DNA of 54,252 nucleotides, taken from Bacillota bacterium. Its GTDB lineage: Bacteria > Bacillota_I > Bacilli_A > Erysipelotrichales > Erysipelotrichaceae. Both the position numbers and the translations under genes were made by a program. Shown here one piece after another: positions 17,713 through 26,609 of this stretch. The stretch is taken from NCBI GenBank assembly GCA_023426935.1, contig JAEZBR010000069.1:1-54252 (forward strand), given 5' to 3'. The notes below the pieces were generated by a model. That model ran no database searches, was not told the origin of the DNA, and saw only the letters and a list, made by a program, of their open reading frames with translations. How positions within the stretch are numbered: position 1 is the stretch's first letter; each line of letters begins with the position of its first letter.

Positions 17713-18852
17713 ATGCGAAATAATATGATGGCAATGATCTTAGCGGGAGGAAGAGGTAGTCGTTTACTAGACCTTACCAAAAATGTTGCCAAACCGGCCG
17801 TCTACTATGGAGGTAAGTATCGAATAATTGATTTTCCACTATCGAATTGCGCAAATTCCGGAGTGGAAGTAGTCGGAGTATTGACTCAGTATGAATCGGT
17901 ATTCTTGAATTCCTATTGCGCCCAGGATCAACGTTGGGGCTTAGATACCAAGGATTCAGGCGTTTATGTGCTGCCACCGCGTGAAAAGGACAGTGGCTTC
18001 GGATTATATCGGGGAACCGCAGATGCGATTACCCAGAATATTGATTTCATTGATAATGTGGATCCGGAATATGTTTTAATCTTATCCGGCGATCACATTT
18101 ATAAGATGGATTATGCCAAGATGTTGGAATTTCACCAGCAGCATCAAGCCGATCTGACGATTGCGGTTCTTGAAGTTCCTTTACAAGAAGCATCTAGGTT
18201 TGGAATCATGGTCACCAATAAAGAAGACCAGATTGTTGAATTCCAGGAAAAGCCCGAAAAACCATCCTCAAATTTAGCTTCGATGGGTATCTATATCTTT
18301 AATTGGAAACTACTGCGGAAGTATTTGACCGATGACGAAAAGAACGAGAAATCCTCACATGACTTCGGAAAAGATATCATTCCGACAATGTTAGAAGAGA
18401 AGAAACGGATTTTCGCTTATCACTTCAAGGGTTATTGGAAAGATGTCGGAACGATTACTTCGTTATGGCAAGCCAATATGGATCTTTTGGATGAGAAAAA
18501 TAAACTGGACCTCTCGGATAATTCCTGGAAGATCTATACCGAAGATGTCGCAACGACCCCGCAGTTTATCGGTCGTGAAGCAAAAGTATGTCATTCCTTC
18601 ATCAATCAGGGTTGTGTCATCGATGGAACCGTTAAAGACTCCGTCATGTTTAACGATGTCGTGGTCGGGAAGAAAGCTTTAGTCCGGGATTCCGTTATTT
18701 TCCCGGAGGTAAAGATTGGCGAAGGAGCCGTTATTTCCCGGGCGATTATCGGTCAAGGCGTGGATATTGCGCCGGGAGCTAAAGTCGGAACGCCTAAAGG
18801 CGAGATTGCTTTAGTAACCAAGAAAAAAGTTAAGAAGGGAGAAGAACAATGA
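17713..18852 (+). CDS. glgC: Glucose-1-phosphate adenylyltransferase, catalytic subunit
   Basis: A 379-residue ADP-glucose pyrophosphorylase, the committed step of glycogen synthesis. The nucleotide loop ILAGGRGSRLLDLT is near residues 9-22, KPAVYYGGKYRIIDFPLSN binds substrate, and LSGDHIYKMDY near residue 118 is the metal-binding segment. The C-terminal left-handed beta-helix (repeated hexapeptides after about residue 280) is present. GAGGGAGAGAG precedes the start. The end overlaps glgD by four bases (ATGA), as expected for the Bacillota two-subunit enzyme. Confidence 0.96.
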   Translation: MRNNMMAMILAGGRGSRLLDLTKNVAKPAVYYGGKYRIIDFPLSNCANSGVEVVGVLTQYESVFLNSYCAQDQRWGLDTKDSGVYVLPPREKDSGFGLYRGTADAITQNIDFIDNVDPEYVLILSGDHIYKMDYAKMLEFHQQHQADLTIAVLEVPLQEASRFGIMVTNKEDQIVEFQEKPEKPSSNLASMGIYIFNWKLLRKYLTDDEKNEKSSHDFGKDIIPTMLEEKKRIFAYHFKGYWKDVGTITSLWQANMDLLDEKNKLDLSDNSWKIYTEDVATTPQFIGREAKVCHSFINQGCVIDGTVKDSVMFNDVVVGKKALVRDSVIFPEVKIGEGAVISRAIIGQGVDIAPGAKVGTPKGEIALVTKKKVKKGEEQ

Positions 18853-19964
18853 GTGCCGCCCTAGGAATCGTTTCCTTTGAGAACGAAAGTATCAATGTTG
18901 AAGGTTTAATGGAACATCGTCCGGTTCCCGCTATTTCTTTTCTGGGACGTTACCGGTTGATTGACTTCGTCGTTTCGAATATGACTAATTCCGGAATTCA
19001 GAATTTAAAAATATTCGTCAAGAAACAACCCCGTTCTTTAATCGAACAATTGGGTGATGGACGACATTACAATATCAACTCCAAGCATGGCAGGTTACAG
19101 ATTTTATATGAGGAACAGGCTGGCTTAGCCGGACTCTACAATAACGATATCAACGCCTATTTACAGAACATGGAATTCATCGAGAATGCCGAAGAAGAAT
19201 ATGTCGTAATTTCCCCGGGATATATGGTTTATTCTTTGGATTTCAACGATGTCTTAAAAACGCATAAGGAATCCGGCGCCGATGTGACCATCGTTTATAA
19301 GAACGTTGACGATGCGAATGAACATTTCATTAATTGTGCCACGATTGGCATGGATGCTAATTCCCGCGTCAATCAGATTTCACCGAATATCGGCCAATAT
19401 AAAACCCGCAATGTTTCGATGGATACCTATATCCTATCCAAGAAATTATTTATCGATTTGGTGTATGAAGCCCACCGGATCAGTCCCTTATATTCTTTCA
19501 AGGATATGTTAAGAAATGTGATTACGCCATTGAATGTCAAAGGGTACCAATATCGCGGTTATTTAGCTTGTATCAATTCCTTAAAGGCTTATTACGATGC
19601 CAGCATGGATCTGATCGACTACAACAAAGCGAAGAATTTATTTAAGGATACTTGGACGATTCATACTAAAACTAACGATTCCCCACCGGCTTTCTATGGT
19701 GCCGATGCCGAAGTCTCCCATTGTTTAATCGCCAACGGCTGTCAGATCGAAGGTAAGTTAACTAACTGCGTATTGGGAAGAGGCGTAGTCGTCCAGAAAG
19801 GTTGTAATATTAAGAATTCAATTTTATTACCGGAAGCCTATTTCTCCGAAAACTGTAATATTGACTATGCAGTAATCGATAAATGGGTTAGAGTAGTTAC
19901 CGTGAAAGAAATTCAGGGCAAGCCGAATGCGATCGCTTATGTGCACCGGCATGACCAGATCTAG
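18849..19964 (+). CDS. glgD: ADP-glucose pyrophosphorylase accessory subunit
   Basis: A 371-residue GlgC paralogue. It keeps the fold (GRYRLIDFVVSNMTNSGI, and a beta-helix tail with hexapeptide repeats) but the N-terminal nucleotide loop GGxGxRL of GlgC is replaced by GIVSFENES, and the GDHIY metal motif is replaced by SPGYMVYS. It is therefore expected to be non-catalytic and to modulate GlgC in a hetero-oligomer, as known for GlgD of Bacillus and Geobacillus. It starts inside the glgC stop and ends eight bases before glgA. Confidence 0.93.
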   Translation: MSAALGIVSFENESINVEGLMEHRPVPAISFLGRYRLIDFVVSNMTNSGIQNLKIFVKKQPRSLIEQLGDGRHYNINSKHGRLQILYEEQAGLAGLYNNDINAYLQNMEFIENAEEEYVVISPGYMVYSLDFNDVLKTHKESGADVTIVYKNVDDANEHFINCATIGMDANSRVNQISPNIGQYKTRNVSMDTYILSKKLFIDLVYEAHRISPLYSFKDMLRNVITPLNVKGYQYRGYLACINSLKAYYDASMDLIDYNKAKNLFKDTWTIHTKTNDSPPAFYGADAEVSHCLIANGCQIEGKLTNCVLGRGVVVQKGCNIKNSILLPEAYFSENCNIDYAVIDKWVRVVTVKEIQGKPNAIAYVHRHDQI

Positions 19965-19972
19965 GTGAAGTA

Positions 19973-21418
19973 ATGAAAAAAACAGTCTTATTTGCGGCAG
20001 CCGAAGGCCTACCATTTATTAAGAGTGGCGGATTAGCCGATGTTGTCGGTTCTTTACCCCAATCAGAAGTAAAACAAGGTTACGAAGTACGCGTCGTTTT
20101 ACCGCTTTATCAGAAAATAATCAATAATTGGATGGATAAGTTAACGAAGGTTAAGACCTATGAAGTCAATATGGGAAGTAAGCAAACTATCGCTACCGTT
20201 TATCAACTGAAGTTGGATGCGATCACTTATTACTTTATTGAACACCAGGGTTATTTCGAAAGAGACGGAATGTATGGTTATGGCGATGACGGCGAAAGAT
20301 TCGCATTCTTCGATTTAGCCGTGGTCCAAATGCTGAAGGAATTGAAGTATTATCCTTCCATCATCCATAGCCATGATTGGCATACCGGTATGATTCCGTT
20401 ATTAACGAAATATCAACATAAGGATGAACCTAAGTATCAGAAGATTAAGCATGTTTATACGATTCATAACTTGTTATTCCAAGGTAACTTTCCGCCCGCA
20501 ATGCTGGAAAGCTGCTTAAATCTGCCTAGCGATCTTTACTATAACGGTTCTCTGCGATTCAAGAATGATATCAGTTTCATGAAAGCGGGAATCTTATACG
20601 CCGATAAGATCTCAACGGTCTCAAACACTTATGCCCATGAGATTTTGACCGGGGATGGCGGCGAAGGTATGGATCCGATTTTGAACATGAGAGCTTGGGA
20701 TCTTTGGGGCATCACCAACGGCATCGATACGACGGTCTGGAATCCTAAGACTGATGTCGATCTCAATACCAACTACGATGTTTCTTCCTTAGAACTCAAG
20801 AAAGAAAATAAGCGTCAGTTACAGGAAGAGTTAGGACTACGAGTTGACGACCACGTCTTGTTATTAGGAATGGTCTCCAGACTTACCTGGCAGAAAGGCA
20901 TCTATTTATTAATCCAAAAGATGTATGAATTGATGGGTCAGGATGTCCAATTAGTAATCTTGGGAACCGGTGAAAGTAATGCGGAGAATCAACTCAAGCC
21001 GTTGGAATATAACTTCCCGCACCGGGCGGTTTACTATTGCGGCTATAACGAACCCTTATCGCATCGGATTTATGCCGGCGTTGATTGTTTCTTAATGCCT
21101 TCAATCTTTGAACCCTGCGGAATTTCCCAACTTATTTCGATGCATTACGGAACCTTACCCTTAGTCAGAGAAACAGGCGGCTTAAAAGATACGGTGATTC
21201 CTTATAACCAATTCACGAAGGAAGGCACCGGCTTTACCTTTAAGAATCCGGATGGTCAAGACTTCCTGAATATGGTTAAGTATGCTTGTTATGTTTATTA
21301 TTATCGCCATGACGACTGGACGCAGTTACAGGTCAATGCGATGAATAACGATGTATCTTGGGATAAGAGCTGTCAGTTATACTGCCAACTGTATGAAAGT
21401 TTAATCGGAAACGAATAG
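19973..21418 (+). CDS. glgA: Glycogen synthase (ADP-glucose)
   Basis: A 481-residue GT5 glycogen synthase. The N-terminal ADP-glucose loop is KSGGLADVVG near residue 17, where many homologues have KTGGLGDV. GMVSRLTWQKG near residue 302 and EPCGISQLISMHYGTLPLVRETGGL near residue 380 belong to the C-terminal Rossmann domain. It extends linear alpha-1,4 glucan, which GlgB then branches. It is the last gene of glgCDA, followed by a strong terminator. Confidence 0.96.
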   Translation: MKKTVLFAAAEGLPFIKSGGLADVVGSLPQSEVKQGYEVRVVLPLYQKIINNWMDKLTKVKTYEVNMGSKQTIATVYQLKLDAITYYFIEHQGYFERDGMYGYGDDGERFAFFDLAVVQMLKELKYYPSIIHSHDWHTGMIPLLTKYQHKDEPKYQKIKHVYTIHNLLFQGNFPPAMLESCLNLPSDLYYNGSLRFKNDISFMKAGILYADKISTVSNTYAHEILTGDGGEGMDPILNMRAWDLWGITNGIDTTVWNPKTDVDLNTNYDVSSLELKKENKRQLQEELGLRVDDHVLLLGMVSRLTWQKGIYLLIQKMYELMGQDVQLVILGTGESNAENQLKPLEYNFPHRAVYYCGYNEPLSHRIYAGVDCFLMPSIFEPCGISQLISMHYGTLPLVRETGGLKDTVIPYNQFTKEGTGFTFKNPDGQDFLNMVKYACYVYYYRHDDWTQLQVNAMNNDVSWDKSCQLYCQLYESLIGNE

Positions 21419-21426
21419 ATAGTAAA

Positions 21427-21457
21427 ACGGTGATCATAGTTTGGTCACCGTTTTTTT
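21427..21457 (+). terminator. Terminator after glgA
   Basis: ACGGTGA (21427-21433) pairs with TCACCGT (21445-21451), followed by a seven-base T-run. Confidence 0.9.
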
Positions 21458-21520
21458 ACTTCGAAAAATGAAATATTAAATTGCGAAATGGGATATTACG
21501 CTACCAGACAATCGTTGAGA

Positions 21521-22828
21521 CTAATCCTTTAAACAACCAATCGGAATAACTTTTACCCCCTTTGAGGTGGTAAAGGCCATTGAAGCATTAGCACAGATTA
21601 TAATCAACATTGAGGGTTCACGATAAGCAACCCCAGGATATTTAGGATCCTTGGCAATCTCTTGATTGTGTTGGCGTATGACCTCTCTAAACTTTAATAA
21701 GCCTTCTTCGGCCGTTCCAATTTGATTTTCACCGACTTTAATCTCAATAATGGCGTAGCGACCATCATTCATCTGATATATAGCATCGGCCTCCATACCG
21801 TAATCGTCATGATAGTGCATGATTCTGGCATCATGAGCACGGGCATAAACAAGCAGATCTCTTAAGACCATATTTTCAAATACATGCCCGAATAGATCTA
21901 GATCATTATTGAAATACTCCGGCGATATGCCTAAAGCCGCCAAGGCAATTGAGGGGTCAACAAATATATGCTTTTTTGCGGAGCGAATCGCTGATTTTGA
22001 ACGAATTTGGGGAGTCCAAGCATCAATATCCTTTATCACAAATAAATTCTCCAGTGTTGCAATGTAGGATGCTAATACTGAGTCAGATACTTCTTGGGTT
22101 GCTTTGACATCGGTATATATTTTTGTCTTTTTTGCACAAGTTCCTAAATTTCTGGCATATGCCCATATTAAAGTACGTGCCCATTCCTCATTTCGCTGTA
22201 CACCGTCTATTGCAGACATGTCTTTATGATAAATCTGGTGATAGTAGTCTCTGGCAATTTCAAGTTTAGCCTGAGAATTTTTTAAAGCTAAGCATCTTGG
22301 CCAACCTCCGCGAGCCGCCGCAAAAAATAAGTCATCGAGCTTTATGTCCGTTTTTTCTCCATCGCTATTATATTTTGGATCATTGAATAGCTGAAAAAGC
22401 GAAATTGATCCGTTTGATTCTCCGGTCTCGAATAAGGTCATAGGATACATGATGATTTCACCGATTCTTCCGGTGCCCGTATGAACCGTTTTGATTTTTT
22501 GGCTTGTGGAACTGGTTAGATAGTATTCACCTACAGCATCTGGATGATCATCGCAGTCTTTTCTGATTGTTCCCCAGATAGTCGGAGCATCCTGCCATTC
22601 ATCAAAAAGTATCGGTTTCTTGTTTTTTAAAAAGAGCGTAGGTGAAGAGTTGGCTACAGCTAAATAACCGGCTCTTTTCTCTTCATCTTGGAATTCAATG
22701 ACCGTTTCGCATCTTTCCTTTGCTGTTCTGGTTTTTCCGCAACCTTTAGGACCAACAATATTGATCGCATTAAAAGCTTGGTTTCTTTCATTGATTTGGT
22801 TATCAATTACGCGCCGAATATACTCCAT
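21521..22828 (-). CDS. DUF4143 AAA-family ATPase
   Basis: A 435-residue protein of the AAA_14 + DUF4143 type. Walker A is VGPKGCGKT near residues 25-33, Walker B is ILFDEWQD near residue 72, and the C-terminal half (FEIKVG-like IIEIKVGENQIGTAEEG) looks like the restriction-endonuclease-like fold of DUF4143. The cellular role of this widespread family is unknown; copies are often accessory and strain-specific. The start at 22828 (MEYIRRVIDN) follows GAGGAAA. Upstream are four 22-bp direct repeats that reach to the stop of the PHP gene. Codon use looks less regular than in neighbouring genes, which could mean recent transfer (impression only). Confidence 0.85.
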   Translation of the reverse strand: MEYIRRVIDNQINERNQAFNAINIVGPKGCGKTRTAKERCETVIEFQDEEKRAGYLAVANSSPTLFLKNKKPILFDEWQDAPTIWGTIRKDCDDHPDAVGEYYLTSSTSQKIKTVHTGTGRIGEIIMYPMTLFETGESNGSISLFQLFNDPKYNSDGEKTDIKLDDLFFAAARGGWPRCLALKNSQAKLEIARDYYHQIYHKDMSAIDGVQRNEEWARTLIWAYARNLGTCAKKTKIYTDVKATQEVSDSVLASYIATLENLFVIKDIDAWTPQIRSKSAIRSAKKHIFVDPSIALAALGISPEYFNNDLDLFGHVFENMVLRDLLVYARAHDARIMHYHDDYGMEADAIYQMNDGRYAIIEIKVGENQIGTAEEGLLKFREVIRQHNQEIAKDPKYPGVAYREPSMLIIICANASMAFTTSKGVKVIPIGCLKD

Positions 22829-22883
22829 ATTATTTCCTCGATTTCTGACCATATTTTCGTATAAACAAAGGGTTATTTCAATC

Positions 22884-22970
22884 TTGCTGTGGAAATTCGG
22901 GTATTTTGCTGTGTTTTTTCGGGCAAATTGCTGTGGAAATTCGGGTATTTTGCTGTGTTTTTCGGGTAAT
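22884..22970 (-). repeat. Four 22-bp iteron-like repeats upstream of the ATPase gene
   Basis: Units begin at 22884, 22906, 22928 and 22950. Each is TTGCTGTG, six variable bases, then TTCGGG plus an AT-rich tail on the plus strand (the last unit is one base shorter). Units 1 and 3 are identical (GGAAAT-type middle), and units 2 and 4 are near identical (TTTTT-type middle), so the array can also be read as two 44-bp repeats. The 22-bp spacing is two helical turns. It fills the gap between the PHP stop and the ATPase start region. Confidence 0.9.
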
Positions 22971-22971
22971 T

Positions 22972-23700
22972 TTAGAATTTATCGGCTGAATAGAAGTATT
23001 CTTTGATTAATTCTTCGTTATAGTTAACAATCAATTCATTTGGGAATGACAGCTTTTTCAGTAAGGAAAACGCATATTGATGGTTACCGATATCGGTATA
23101 AAAGTGAGCGTCGGAGTTAACAATCACCGGAACACCATATTGTTCACAGTATTTTAGATTCAGGGTATCCAATTCCCAAGCTCCGGGTCTAGTCGCATTG
23201 GGAGCCAGGGAAGCGTTATTTACTTCAATTAAGACATGATGCTGCTTAGCTGCGGCGATAATCGGTTCACTATCGAAAATGTATCTAGCATCATCCGGAT
23301 GGGCGATGATTTTGACGAAGGGGTTTGCGATCGCACCTAAATAAGCGTTGGTGTTTTCTTCTTTGGTACCGGGCTTTAAACAATTCAAGTGTAGAGAAGC
23401 TAAAGCGTAGTCTAATTTTTTCAGGGTGTTAGTATCTAAGTCGATCTTACCGTGATAGTCCATGATATTTAATTCAATGCCGGCTAAGAAATGTAACTCA
23501 CCCCAATTACGCGGAATGACTCTAAAGTTATGAAAGAAATTCGGTAAAGTCGTATTCTTCATCCCCGGACCATGGTCGGAAAGTCCGTAATATTTCAAAC
23601 CTTTTACTTTTGCCGCGTCGATATTCTCTTTTAAAGTACTGTAAGCATGGACGGACGCAATAGAGTGGGAATGTAAATCAATCAAATCGATATTATTCAT
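22972..23700 (-). CDS. PHP-domain phosphoesterase (YcdX-like)
   Basis: A 242-residue PHP (polymerase and histidinol phosphatase) protein. The metal ligands are visible in order: DLHSHSIASVHAYS near residue 6, GLSDHGPGM near 39, GIELNIMDYHG near 72, IAHPDDARY near 134 and NSDAHFYTDIG near 190. The architecture fits YcdX-type putative hydrolases that bind three metal ions. Substrate unknown. The start overlaps the end of the upstream MBL gene by eight bases, so it is the last gene of a three-gene minus-strand operon. Confidence 0.85.
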   Translation of the reverse strand: MNNIDLIDLHSHSIASVHAYSTLKENIDAAKVKGLKYYGLSDHGPGMKNTTLPNFFHNFRVIPRNWGELHFLAGIELNIMDYHGKIDLDTNTLKKLDYALASLHLNCLKPGTKEENTNAYLGAIANPFVKIIAHPDDARYIFDSEPIIAAAKQHHVLIEVNNASLAPNATRPGAWELDTLNLKYCEQYGVPVIVNSDAHFYTDIGNHQYAFSLLKKLSFPNELIVNYNEELIKEYFYSADKF

Positions 23701-24967
23701 GTAATAGACCTCTTTCTAAAGTATATTCGGTATTCTCTTTTAACAATTGAACTTTGGGATCGTAAGCCTGTAGTTTTTCCGGATGAGAATAATGGAAAGG
23801 AATTACGGTCTGAGGATTTATCGTATCGATCATCCACAAGAGATTCTCTAAATAGGCGTGATTGAAATTAAATAAGGATTGGTAAGAATGATAATGAATA
23901 TTCAAAGTCTCTAGGATACTTTTCAAGCGTTTCGCATCCAAAGAATCCTGAATGAACGGGGCGCCGAATAAGTGAAAGTAATCCGCATCGTTGGTTTCCA
24001 ATTCGCAGAGATATAAAGAATTCTCGTAAGAGTTCTGAATCAGATAACCTCCGGGATTCTTATTAATCATTTCATAACTGACTAAGCGGGGATTGTCGAA
24101 GGCATAGCGATTTAGGATTAAAGGCTTCTCCTTTAAAACTTCTTCGAGCAGTCTAGCACTATCGGCTTCATAAACAATCTGACGATTTAATTTATCCGCG
24201 GTAAGTTTTAGTTGTCTCATTAATGAAAGGTCGTGGTTATATAAGTTAAAGATACCTAAGCTAGTTGAATCTTTTAAGATGGTTTCAAGCGAATGATAGA
24301 TATCTTCTTCTTTCAGTCTTCCTTCCGGAACCTTCTTTGAGGGTAATACCGGTGTATTCGGATAATCGCTTAACGCATCGACAATCAATAAAGAAATATT
24401 TTCTTTTCTTAACTCTTCGATTCTTCTACCTGCTTCGCTTCGATGAATCCCATGGTAACGATGATCGCCAGAATAGTAGATTGTCTGATCCTCAACTTTG
24501 ATCAGATGGCCGACGGAACCGTAACAAGGGTGATCGGTGAAGACTGATTTAATCTGAAACGGTCCAAAGGTCAAAGTTTCGTTATCTTTGATTATTGAAT
24601 ATTCTCGTTGATGAACCTTAGATTCATTGAGAGCTTTATTCAGTTGATAAGATTTCTCGGAAAGATAAACTTTAATTTCCGGAAGAATCAGATGCATTCC
24701 GGCCATGTGATCTAAGTGTAAGTGGGAAATTAAGACGATGGTTTCCCCTTCGTCTTTTCCAGAGAATAGACCGGGAACTTTAGGCAGCAGGTTCCATTTC
24801 TGTAAATCGGATAGTTCTTGTTTAGAGCGGAAATGGACGCTTTTATCATCGGCTAACTGAGCCATCGTGAACGGACTGCCGCAGTCTAGAATCAGGCGAT
24901 ATTTTCCTTGGCTCAAAGCCAGTAAGGTTCCCGAACCATATAAACCATGATAGGCAGTTAGTTTCAT
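23693..24967 (-). CDS. MBL-fold metallohydrolase (paralogue 2)
   Basis: A 424-residue metallo-beta-lactamase-fold protein. The metal motif SHLHLDHMAG is near residue 83 and a later GDH (YYSGDHRYHG) near residue 170 gives the bridging Asp; PFHYSHPEK near residue 398 supplies a C-terminal His. It is related in layout to the next gene upstream, so the two probably arose by duplication. Bulk order resembles beta-CASP/RNase J-like enzymes but the class is uncertain. Overlaps both neighbours (8 bases with PHP, 4 with the other MBL gene). Confidence 0.75.
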   Translation of the reverse strand: MKLTAYHGLYGSGTLLALSQGKYRLILDCGSPFTMAQLADDKSVHFRSKQELSDLQKWNLLPKVPGLFSGKDEGETIVLISHLHLDHMAGMHLILPEIKVYLSEKSYQLNKALNESKVHQREYSIIKDNETLTFGPFQIKSVFTDHPCYGSVGHLIKVEDQTIYYSGDHRYHGIHRSEAGRRIEELRKENISLLIVDALSDYPNTPVLPSKKVPEGRLKEEDIYHSLETILKDSTSLGIFNLYNHDLSLMRQLKLTADKLNRQIVYEADSARLLEEVLKEKPLILNRYAFDNPRLVSYEMINKNPGGYLIQNSYENSLYLCELETNDADYFHLFGAPFIQDSLDAKRLKSILETLNIHYHSYQSLFNFNHAYLENLLWMIDTINPQTVIPFHYSHPEKLQAYDPKVQLLKENTEYTLERGLLHE

Positions 24968-26364
24968 AGCGGTCGCAATTCTCCTTCCTCATAGACATAA
25001 GTAACTTCACTAAGCGGTAAAAATTGTTTTCCTTTATTCGGCACTAATCTTTCCGGATTGAAACCATGCGTGGGAATCGTGAGTTTTGCTCCGATTTCAT
25101 CGACATAATATTGTAACTGATTCGGATAGACATGGGGCAAGTAGGCTGGGTCTCTTAATTCACGATAAGTGAAACCTTGTTGTTCAACAAAATCTTTGAA
25201 AGGTTGGAAACGGGAATCGAAGGCTCCGATCGGCTCACCGTCATAGTGAAAATAAGTTCCCTTAGGCAGATTGAATAATTCTCGTAGATTAGGATAAGAA
25301 TTCTCGATGAGATATTTATCGGGATGTTCCTTTAATTCATCCTTAGTGATTAACTTACAAGGTCCTAGTTTATTCGTCCAGGAAGCGTGGTCATTATAAT
25401 AATCGTTGTCCGGTAAATAATAGTTACAGGCTAGATTGAAGAAGGAATGGTAAAGATAGGCGCTCTGAGGTTCGAAGACTAATTCCCGTTTTGCTTTATT
25501 TGCCCAAGCGATGAAATAGGGATATTTCGCTAATTCCCGCCGATAGAAATTCAGGTATTGAGCTCCGGAAGTTTCCGCGATTAAGGAAGCACTGTACTTA
25601 TCCGCCATCGTTTCATTCTTGAAACCGCTAGGAAGGTTCTTGTCCGCGCTTATCGTTGAGGGTATTTTGCCATAAATCTGCTTTAAAGTTCCGCCCATCA
25701 GATTGGTGGTTTCCACTACCAAGATATCCGGCTGTTTATTCTTGATGACTTCCATTTCATTGAAAGTTAAATCGGCTTCGTAATGGTGTAAAGCCAAATC
25801 GCCGGTATAGTGTAATTTCAGATCCGGAGTTTCAACATAGAAAGAATAATCCTGATAGCCTTCGGTGTTTAATAAAAAGGGGGTAACCGTAATCTTCCCA
25901 AGGTGAAACGGTTTTGTCGTTAAGTTTTTATAGGGAACATTCCTTAATTGCGCGATAGGTTCGACAATCTGTAATGAACGGAAAATCCTTGCGGCTGGAT
26001 TGCTTAAATAAATATCGACATTGTTATCTGCTAAGCCGATTAATGCCATATGATCCAAATGAAGATGGGAGATAAAAACGGAAGTATGTCTAGAATCCGC
26101 TTCCTTGCTTAATAAGGGAAAATCTTTTAAAGCGGCTTTAGAATAAAGTCCGGGTATTGCCGGAAGATACTTAAGTTTAAGGCCCGCGTGGACAACCTCA
26201 CCGGGATGCTGATTAAGATTAGCGGTGAAATAATTATGATCCGGCTCGCAAGCCATTCCCAGTTCTAGGAGAACTCTTTCATTTTCGTATTCAAGCGACA
26301 TAATCACGCCACCGATGGTATTTAAACCTCGATAGAAAGTTAATTTTGTCTGTTTATTTTCCAT
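24964..26364 (-). CDS. MBL-fold metallohydrolase (paralogue 1)
   Basis: A 466-residue MBL-fold protein and first gene of the operon. It begins with FYRGLNTIGGVIMSLEYEN and LLELGM, a segment reminiscent of the RNase J family start, then the metal motif SHLHLDHMALIG near residue 99, YTGDLALHHY near 188 and a C-terminal PTHGFNPE near 430. No signal peptide, so cytoplasmic. The substrate is unknown; nucleic acid processing or small-molecule hydrolysis are both possible. It stands divergently to the cysS T-box. Confidence 0.75.
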   Translation of the reverse strand: MENKQTKLTFYRGLNTIGGVIMSLEYENERVLLELGMACEPDHNYFTANLNQHPGEVVHAGLKLKYLPAIPGLYSKAALKDFPLLSKEADSRHTSVFISHLHLDHMALIGLADNNVDIYLSNPAARIFRSLQIVEPIAQLRNVPYKNLTTKPFHLGKITVTPFLLNTEGYQDYSFYVETPDLKLHYTGDLALHHYEADLTFNEMEVIKNKQPDILVVETTNLMGGTLKQIYGKIPSTISADKNLPSGFKNETMADKYSASLIAETSGAQYLNFYRRELAKYPYFIAWANKAKRELVFEPQSAYLYHSFFNLACNYYLPDNDYYNDHASWTNKLGPCKLITKDELKEHPDKYLIENSYPNLRELFNLPKGTYFHYDGEPIGAFDSRFQPFKDFVEQQGFTYRELRDPAYLPHVYPNQLQYYVDEIGAKLTIPTHGFNPERLVPNKGKQFLPLSEVTYVYEEGELRPL

Positions 26365-26385
26365 GCTTTACTCCGATCTAAGTCA

Positions 26386-26414
26386 TTGAAGGAAAAGACT
26401 AAACCTGTTATATT
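26386..26414 (+). promoter_or_regulatory. Promoter of the cysS T-box transcript
   Basis: TTGAAG (26386-26391), 17-base spacer, TATATT (26409-26414) with TGT before the -10 hexamer (extended -10). Confidence 0.65.
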
Positions 26415-26420
26415 ATAACT

Positions 26421-26600
26421 GAAACTTAGTTGTAGGGGAGAAACGGAAGCTACTTTTTCAGAAAGGGACGGAAGGTTGAAACGTTCTAGAGTAATTTCGC
26501 AGATGCGCCTACAAGGGCACTTGCGTTAAGTAAGTGACGTGTACGCGCGTTAAGCGTTAAGGTAAATTAAGTGGAACGTCTTAGTCAGGCGTTTTTTTTA
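26421..26600 (+). promoter_or_regulatory. T-box leader, cysteine specific
   Basis: The leader before cysS has the parts of a tRNA-sensing T-box. TGTAGG (26431-26436) pairs with CCTACA (26508-26513) to close stem I. The candidate specifier codon TGC (Cys) at 26504-26506 lies just 5' of that closing strand, where specifier loops sit. The T-box bulge contains TGGAA (26572-26576); the variable base is A, which pairs with U73, the discriminator of tRNA-Cys. The competing terminator is AACGTC (26575-26580) with GGCGTT (26588-26593) plus a T-run. Uncharged tRNA-Cys would stabilise the antiterminator and turn cysS on. The upper stem was not resolved. Confidence 0.85.
26575..26599 (+). terminator. T-box terminator hairpin
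   Basis: AACGTC pairs with GGCGTT around a seven-base loop, followed by a run of Ts. It shares bases with the TGGAA T-box bulge, so it excludes the antiterminator. Confidence 0.8.
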
Positions 26601-26609
26601 GGAGGAAAC

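Noticed and set aside
22884..22970. Possible CRISPR array
   Set aside because: The repeats are directly contiguous 22-bp units without unique spacers, and no cas gene is nearby.
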